A stretch of DNA of 10,193 bases from Burkholderia sp. (GTDB taxonomy: Bacteria; Pseudomonadota; Gammaproteobacteria; Burkholderiales; Burkholderiaceae), in contig JAQGMD010000173.1 in assembly GCA_028292565.1 (NCBI GenBank), forward strand, positions 1-10,193, in the 5' to 3' direction. The notes beneath the pieces are model-generated. The model had not been told where the DNA came from. It did not search any database and saw only the letters and a list, made by a program, of their open reading frames with translations. Positions 6,982 through 10,193 of the stretch are shown here, one piece after another (the stretch's first letter is position 1; each line of letters begins with the position of its first letter). The position numbers and the translations under genes are program-made.

Positions 6982-8448
6982 GTGAAGCAGATTCTCAATT
7001 TCATCAATGGTGCCTATGTAACCGGGCACTTCGAAAAGACTTTTTCCAACATCAATCCGGTCGACGGCTCGCTGATCGGCAAAGTATCCGAGGCAGGCCA
7101 GTCAGAAGTCGATGCGGCTGTTGCCGCGGCGCGTGCCGCGCTTGAAGGCCCGTGGGGCAAGATGAGCATAGCGCAGCGCGTCGATCTGCTGTATGGCGTG
7201 GCCAATGGCATCAACAAGCGTTTCGACGATTTTCTCGAAGCGGAGATCGCCGACACCGGAAAGCCGCATCACCTGGCGTCGCACCTCGACATCCCGCGCG
7301 GCGCAGCCAACTTCAAGATCTTCGCGGACGTCGTCAAGAACGTGCCGAACGAATTCTTTGAAATGACTACGCCGGATAATAAGACCGCCCTCAACTATGC
7401 ATTGCGGCGTCCCAAGGGCGTGGTTGCGGTGATTTGCCCGTGGAACCTGCCGCTGCTGCTGATGACATGGAAAGTCGGGCCGGCGCTAGCCTGCGGTAAC
7501 GCAGTGGTGGTCAAGCCGTCGGAGGAAACGCCATCCACGGCGACGTTGCTGGGCGAAGTGATGAATGAGGTCGGCATACCGCCAGGCGTCTACAACGTCG
7601 TGCACGGTTTCGGGCCAGGCTCCGCCGGCGAATTCCTCACCACGCATCCTGGTGTGGACGCGATTACCTTTACAGGTGAGACGCGCACCGGCGCGGCGAT
7701 ACTCAGGGCCGCTGCGGATGGCATCAAAGCGACATCGATGGAGCTGGGCGGCAAGAATCCGGCGATTGTATTTGCCGACGCCGACATGGACGCGGTGATG
7801 GCCGGGCTCAAGCGCTCGGTATTTGAAAACACGGGCCAGGTTTGCCTCGGCACCGAGCGCGTCTATGTGGAACGCTCGGTCTTCAACAAGGTTGTCCAGG
7901 GCCTCAAAGCAGCGGCCGAAACGCTCCGGCCCGGGCGCCCGCATGACCATCATTCCAATTTCGGACCGTTGATCTCCCGGGAGCATCGGGAAAAAGTGCT
8001 GTCGTTTTACCAGCAGGCGAAACAGCAAGGCGCCACGGTGGTCACCGGTGGCGGCATACCGAAGATGACTAAGGAGTTGGAAGGCGGATCGTGGATCGAG
8101 CCCACCATCTGGACCGGTCTGCCCGAAACGTCTTCTATCGTTCAGGACGAAATCTTCGGACCGTGCTGCCATGTGACGCCGTTCGATACGGAAGACGAGG
8201 CGGTGCGAATGGCAAATGCCACCCGATACGGGCTGGCGGCTTCGGTGTACTCGTCCGATGTGAACCGGGCGCATCGGGTTGCGGCCCGGCTTGAAGTGGG
8301 ACTGTGCTGGGTCAACAGCTGGTTCCTGAGGGATCTGCGTACGCCATTTGGCGGGTCGAAGATGTCGGGGATCGGACGCGAAGGCGGCGTACATTCGCTG
8401 GAGTTTTATACCGAGCTACGTAACGTCTGCGTGAAGTTGCTGGATTAG
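6982..8448 (+). CDS. Aldehyde dehydrogenase of the 2-hydroxymuconate / 2-aminomuconate semialdehyde dehydrogenase family
   Basis: The 488-residue cytoplasmic enzyme is full length for the family and should oxidise a semialdehyde with NAD+. Visible elements: substrate and oxyanion Asn155 in 'CPWNLP', cofactor Lys178 in 'VVVKPSEE', general base Glu254 in 'MELGGKNP', catalytic Cys288 in 'NTGQVCLGTERVYVERS', and Glu390 in 'DEIFGP'. The C-terminal 'NSWFLRDLRTPFGGSKMSG' and 'GREGGVHSLEFYTELRNVC' are typical of the DmpC/XylG and NbaE-type enzymes. From memory, 2-aminomuconate semialdehyde dehydrogenase uses Arg120, Asn169, Glu268, Cys302 and Arg464; this protein has Arg106, Asn155, Glu254, Cys288 and Arg450, all at a constant offset of 14. 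That supports a substrate carrying a carboxylate next to an oxo or amino group. The GTG start at 6982 is supported by GGAG at 6972-6975. No ring-cleavage dioxygenase, decarboxylase (DmpH-type) or tautomerase is in the window, so the actual substrate is open. Confidence 0.9.
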   Translation: MKQILNFINGAYVTGHFEKTFSNINPVDGSLIGKVSEAGQSEVDAAVAAARAALEGPWGKMSIAQRVDLLYGVANGINKRFDDFLEAEIADTGKPHHLASHLDIPRGAANFKIFADVVKNVPNEFFEMTTPDNKTALNYALRRPKGVVAVICPWNLPLLLMTWKVGPALACGNAVVVKPSEETPSTATLLGEVMNEVGIPPGVYNVVHGFGPGSAGEFLTTHPGVDAITFTGETRTGAAILRAAADGIKATSMELGGKNPAIVFADADMDAVMAGLKRSVFENTGQVCLGTERVYVERSVFNKVVQGLKAAAETLRPGRPHDHHSNFGPLISREHREKVLSFYQQAKQQGATVVTGGGIPKMTKELEGGSWIEPTIWTGLPETSSIVQDEIFGPCCHVTPFDTEDEAVRMANATRYGLAASVYSSDVNRAHRVAARLEVGLCWVNSWFLRDLRTPFGGSKMSGIGREGGVHSLEFYTELRNVCVKLLD

Positions 8449-8542
8449 ACAGGAGAGAGCGCATAACTATTTGAATCACCAGCCGCGAACCAAATAAGAA
8501 CAGCGACAACAGGGTGTCCCAAAAATTGGAGGTAGACAAAAC
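8449..8542 (+). other. Intergenic gap between the dehydrogenase and receptor genes
   Basis: No gene is seen in these 94 bases. An AGGAGAGAG stretch right after the dehydrogenase stop looks like a ribosome binding site but has no start codon at a suitable distance. The last part, from about 8513, contains TGTCCCAAAAATTGG followed by GGAGG (8528-8532), which lies 10 bases before the receptor ATG and is its ribosome binding site. The C-rich then A-rich wording is reminiscent of outer ends of some IS3-family elements, but no partner end or transposase is present, so this is only a suspicion. Confidence 0.35.
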
Positions 8543-9538
8543 ATGACAAAAACAAACTTCTCGCGCCGCAACTGGCTTCGTGCCGCGGCCGGTATCGCAG
8601 GCAGCATGGCGGTGCCCGCACTATGGGCGCAAACGCCAAAGTACGCGCAGCGACCGGTACGGCTGATCGTGCCGTTCGCAGCGGGTGGCGCGATCGACGC
8701 GATGGCGCGTCCCGTAGCCGACGCGCTCGGACGTGAGCTGGGCCAGACGGTAATCATTGAGAACAAGCCGGGAGCCGCCGGCAACATCGGTGCGGCGATG
8801 GTCGCCAAGGCACCGGCCGATGGCTATACGTTGTTGGTCGGTACATCGGCCACCCATGGTGCCAACCCGTCACTGTTCGTCAAACCTGGCTACGACGCGG
8901 TCGCCGATTTCGAACCTATCGCGTTGTGGGGCTCGGTCCCCAATATCCTGGTTGTGAATGCCGCGCGAGGTCCGCAATCGCTTGAGGAGCTTATTTCTGC
9001 CGCACGGCGGGACCCGGGCAAGCTGAGCTATGGATCGGCCGGTACCGGTACTTCACTGCACCTGTCGGGCGTGCTCTTCGAAAGTGCTGCCAAGGTACAG
9101 CTCATGCACGTGCCATATAAGGGCGGTGCGCCCGCATCGGCCGATTTGTTAGGCAATAACATCACCATGATGTTCGACACCGTGTCGGTGGCATTGCCGA
9201 ACCTGCGTGCCGGAAAGCTGCGGGCATTTGCTGTGGCTGCGCCGCAGCGGCACTTTGCGCTGCCCGATGTTCCGACCTTCGCCGAGCTGGGCATGCCAGC
9301 GGTTGACGCAGCGACCTGGGCGGGCGTCTATGCGCCGCGCGGCACGCCTGCTCCTATCGTACAAGAACTGAACGCCGCGTTTGCACGCGTGCTGAAAGAG
9401 AAGCAGGTACAAGACGCGCTGCTGGCTAACGGAGTGCAGCTGATGCCCTGGCAGGGCGAGCGTTTCCGGTCATTTTACGTTGGCGAGATCAATCGCTGGC
9501 GTCAGGTGGTTCGCGACGCGAAAATTGCGGCGGAGTGA
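8543..9538 (+). CDS. Bug/TctC-type periplasmic solute-binding receptor with Tat-like signal peptide
   Basis: The 331-residue protein belongs to the tripartite tricarboxylate transporter (TTT) receptor family. Residues 1-29 form a signal peptide with a twin-arginine-like motif 'SRRNWL' (7-12), a hydrophobic core and a probable cleavage site after 'ALWA'. The mature part shows the family pattern: 'RPVRLIVPFAAGG' (37-49), 'IIENKPGAAGNIGA' (about 72-85), 'APADGYTLLVG' (about 90-101), 'LSYGSAGTGTSLHL' and 'HVPYKGGAPA'. Bug proteins bind organic acids and related solutes in the periplasm in a Venus-flytrap fold. The TctA and TctB membrane partners are absent here, as is usual for the many orphan Bug genes in Burkholderiales, so it may pair with a transporter elsewhere or act in sensing. 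A good GGAGG site lies 10 bases before the ATG. The 94-base gap leaves open whether it shares a transcript with the dehydrogenase gene. Confidence 0.93.
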   Translation: MTKTNFSRRNWLRAAAGIAGSMAVPALWAQTPKYAQRPVRLIVPFAAGGAIDAMARPVADALGRELGQTVIIENKPGAAGNIGAAMVAKAPADGYTLLVGTSATHGANPSLFVKPGYDAVADFEPIALWGSVPNILVVNAARGPQSLEELISAARRDPGKLSYGSAGTGTSLHLSGVLFESAAKVQLMHVPYKGGAPASADLLGNNITMMFDTVSVALPNLRAGKLRAFAVAAPQRHFALPDVPTFAELGMPAVDAATWAGVYAPRGTPAPIVQELNAAFARVLKEKQVQDALLANGVQLMPWQGERFRSFYVGEINRWRQVVRDAKIAAE

Positions 9539-9847
9539 TTTCCAATGTAAAGACCTTTATAGCGGTTTCTGGCGGCGCCGGATCATTGCGGCGCCGTCGT
9601 CGCTGACAAGTGTGATTGCATTGGAGTGACCGCGCGTGTCGCGATGAGTTGGATCGCTGTGTCGATCGTCTATGGCAGGACATCGACGAAGACAAGGTAA
9701 AGGCAACTTGCGCGACTACTCGTTCTCCGTCGTTCGCGTTCGACAATCCATTGAGAGCCGTTGAAAGTTTTTCGAGTGCCACGACCTTAACGGTTGCTGA
9801 CATAAATACATCACGTATGCCATATTTTATGTGAGCGAGAAATAGAT
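9539..9847. other. Non-coding spacer between the receptor gene and the rRNA promoter
   Basis: About 300 bases with no convincing gene. Short open frames exist on both strands (for example - strand 9803-9489 and + strand 9616-9834), but neither has a ribosome binding site or recognisable protein family. The left part holds a GC-rich inverted repeat (listed separately). The right part from about 9799 is AT-rich and could act as an upstream activating (UP-like) element for the rRNA promoter. It includes an imperfect inverted repeat CATAAA (9801-9806) / TTTATG (9826-9831). Confidence 0.5.
9573..9596 (+). terminator. GC-rich hairpin after the receptor gene, possible terminator without U-tract
   Basis: CGGCGCCG (9573-9580) is repeated as its own reverse complement at 9589-9596 with an 8-base loop, 34 bases after the receptor stop codon. 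The 8-pair stem is very stable, and its position fits the end of the transcript. There is no run of T after it, so it is not a classical intrinsic terminator; it could stabilise the 3' end of the message or act together with Rho. Confidence 0.4.
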
Positions 9848-9876
9848 TTGCGTTGCGAGGTGTCCTTTGTTATAGT
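9848..9876 (+). promoter_or_regulatory. Promoter of a ribosomal RNA operon
   Basis: The -35 element TTGCGT (9848-9853) and the -10 element TATAGT (9871-9876) are separated by exactly 17 bases. The region between the -10 and the predicted start (about 9882-9884) is TCGCCTCC, a GC-rich discriminator as found at stringently controlled rRNA promoters, where ppGpp and the initiating nucleotide level set output. The DNA just upstream is AT-rich. The leader that follows supports the rRNA assignment. Confidence 0.75.
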
Positions 9877-9906
9877 TCGCCTCCCGTTGAGGGACGGAAG
9901 AAAAAA

Positions 9907-9922
9907 CGCTCTGAGAAGAGTG
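9907..9922 (+). repeat. Leader hairpin 1 with GAGA tetraloop
   Basis: CGCTCT (9907-9912) pairs with AGAGTG (9917-9922) over 6 positions including one G-U, closing a GAGA loop of the stable GNRA type. It lies about 25 bases after the predicted rRNA start. Confidence 0.45.
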
Positions 9923-9930
9923 AGCTGCTG

Positions 9931-9954
9931 CTGACAAACACGACGCTTTGTCAG
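9931..9954 (+). repeat. Leader hairpin 2
   Basis: CTGACAAA (9931-9938) and TTTGTCAG (9947-9954) form a perfect 8-pair stem around an 8-base loop. A second, shorter stem follows at once (GCTGAA 9959-9964 with TTCAGC 9975-9980). Both lie upstream of boxA. Confidence 0.5.
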
Positions 9955-9994
9955 GGGTGCTGAAGGAAGTAAGTTTCAGCGCGCAGCAAGCCAG

Positions 9995-10005
9995 GTTCTT
10001 TAAAA
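9995..10005 (+). promoter_or_regulatory. boxA-like antitermination site
   Basis: GTTCTTTAAAA resembles the rRNA boxA core (TGCTCTTTAACA in E. coli), which as RNA binds the NusB/S10 pair and starts assembly of the rRNA antitermination complex. Its place about 110 bases after the predicted start in a leader fits this role. I do not see a clear boxB; rRNA antitermination does not need the phage-type one. Confidence 0.6.
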
Positions 10006-10021
10006 ATTAACAGCCGATAAG

Positions 10022-10090
10022 TGTGGGCACTTGATGGAAGGTGCGGCAGCGGGCAACCGCTGCAGGACTTAAAACATTGAAGTGCTCACA
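10022..10090 (+). repeat. Leader hairpin 3, long stem enclosing a GCAA-capped hairpin
   Basis: The outer arms TGTGGGCACTT (10022-10032) and AAGTGCTCACA (10080-10090) pair over 11 positions with a single G-U. Inside, GCAGCGG (10046-10052) and CCGCTGC (10057-10063) form a perfect 7-pair stem closed by a GCAA tetraloop. The arrangement is strongly non-random and lies directly downstream of boxA. Confidence 0.65.
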
Positions 10091-10159
10091 AGAAGTAAAA
10101 ATAGTTCAGTTCGCAAAGAAATTTGATGAGCTGACCTGTCAGTATTTTGAGTGAGCGAG

Positions 10160-10173
10160 CCCTCGCAAGAGGG
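10160..10173 (+). repeat. Leader hairpin 4 with GCAA tetraloop
   Basis: CCCTC (10160-10164) and GAGGG (10169-10173) form a perfect 5-pair stem around GCAA (10165-10168), close to where the 16S 5' end is expected. It may belong to the 16S processing region. Confidence 0.5.
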
Positions 10174-10193
10174 AGCCAGAAATGGCAGTAACA

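Larger units (their letters stand above)
9883..10193 (+). other. 5' leader of a ribosomal RNA operon (16S gene lies beyond the right edge)
   Basis: From the predicted transcription start to the edge there is no coding frame of note but a series of hairpins and a boxA-like site. The stretch around 9995-10032 (TTCTTTAAAAATTAACAG, then CCGATAAGTGTGGGCACTT) closely resembles what I recall preceding 16S genes in Burkholderiales, and the end of the window (AATGGCAGTAACA) also fits the approach to a 16S 5' end. The 16S sequence itself (AGAGTTTGATCCTGG) is not reached. In rRNA operons this leader carries the antitermination signal and one strand of the RNase III processing stem. A 16S-23S spacer is less likely because a strong promoter precedes it and no 16S 3' end or tRNA is present. 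Confidence 0.75.

Noticed and set aside
7486..8394. Open frame of 302 codons on the - strand
   Set aside because: Antisense to the aldehyde dehydrogenase core; no recognisable motif and no ribosome site.
9489..9803. Open frame of 104 codons on the - strand after the receptor gene
   Set aside because: It overlaps the receptor 3' end, lacks a ribosome binding site, and its second half is low-complexity Ser/Arg-rich sequence typical of non-coding translation.
9616..9834. Open frame of 72 codons on the + strand in the spacer
   Set aside because: No ribosome site or known family, and it runs into the region just before the rRNA promoter. A degraded gene remnant cannot be excluded but is not supported.
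1..10193. CRISPR array, tRNA genes or a complete mobile element
   Set aside because: No regularly spaced repeats, no tRNA-like cloverleaf or T-loop sequence, and no transposase or integrase frame was seen on either strand.

Overview
The window looks like chromosomal DNA of a betaproteobacterium, most likely order Burkholderiales. I infer this from four things: moderately high GC coding sequence, the gene order tssF-tssG-tssH-tssA, a Bug/TTT-type periplasmic receptor (a family greatly expanded in Burkholderiales), and a ribosomal RNA leader at the right edge whose wording resembles Burkholderiales 16S leaders. I cannot name the genus from sequence alone.

Region 1 (1-5523, + strand) is the distal end of a type VI secretion system (T6SS) operon: the C-terminal third of TssF (baseplate), complete TssG (baseplate), complete TssH/ClpV (the AAA+ ATPase that recycles the contracted sheath) and complete TssA (coordinator of baseplate and tail assembly). 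The genes overlap or sit 14-39 bases apart, so they read as one transcription unit. No further T6SS gene follows tssA, so on this side the cluster ends there.

Region 2 (5551-9538) is an apparently unrelated small catabolic or uptake locus. A GntR-family regulator of the FCD type (CsiR-like ligand domain) lies on the - strand. An AT-rich 244-base intergenic region with inverted repeats separates it from a divergent + strand set: a carboxymuconolactone-decarboxylase-like protein without the AhpD cysteine pair, an aldehyde dehydrogenase of the 2-hydroxymuconate/2-aminomuconate semialdehyde dehydrogenase family, and a Bug-type solute receptor with a twin-arginine-like signal peptide. The likely logic is that the regulator senses a small carboxylate, the receptor binds such a compound in the periplasm, and the dehydrogenase oxidises a semialdehyde to a dicarboxylate. 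No ring-cleavage enzyme and no TctA/TctB membrane partner is present in the window.

Region 3 (9539-10193) has no convincing gene. It holds a GC-rich inverted repeat just after the receptor gene, then a strong promoter (TTGCGT, 17 bases, TATAGT) with a GC-rich discriminator, and a roughly 310-base leader containing a boxA-like antitermination site and several hairpins, three of them capped by GNRA tetraloops. This is best read as the promoter and leader of a ribosomal RNA operon whose 16S gene would begin just outside the window.

Most of the window is ordinary in content. The parts most worth a second look are the stand-alone regulator/CMD-like/semialdehyde dehydrogenase/receptor locus, the structured intergenic region in front of it, and the hairpin-rich rRNA leader.
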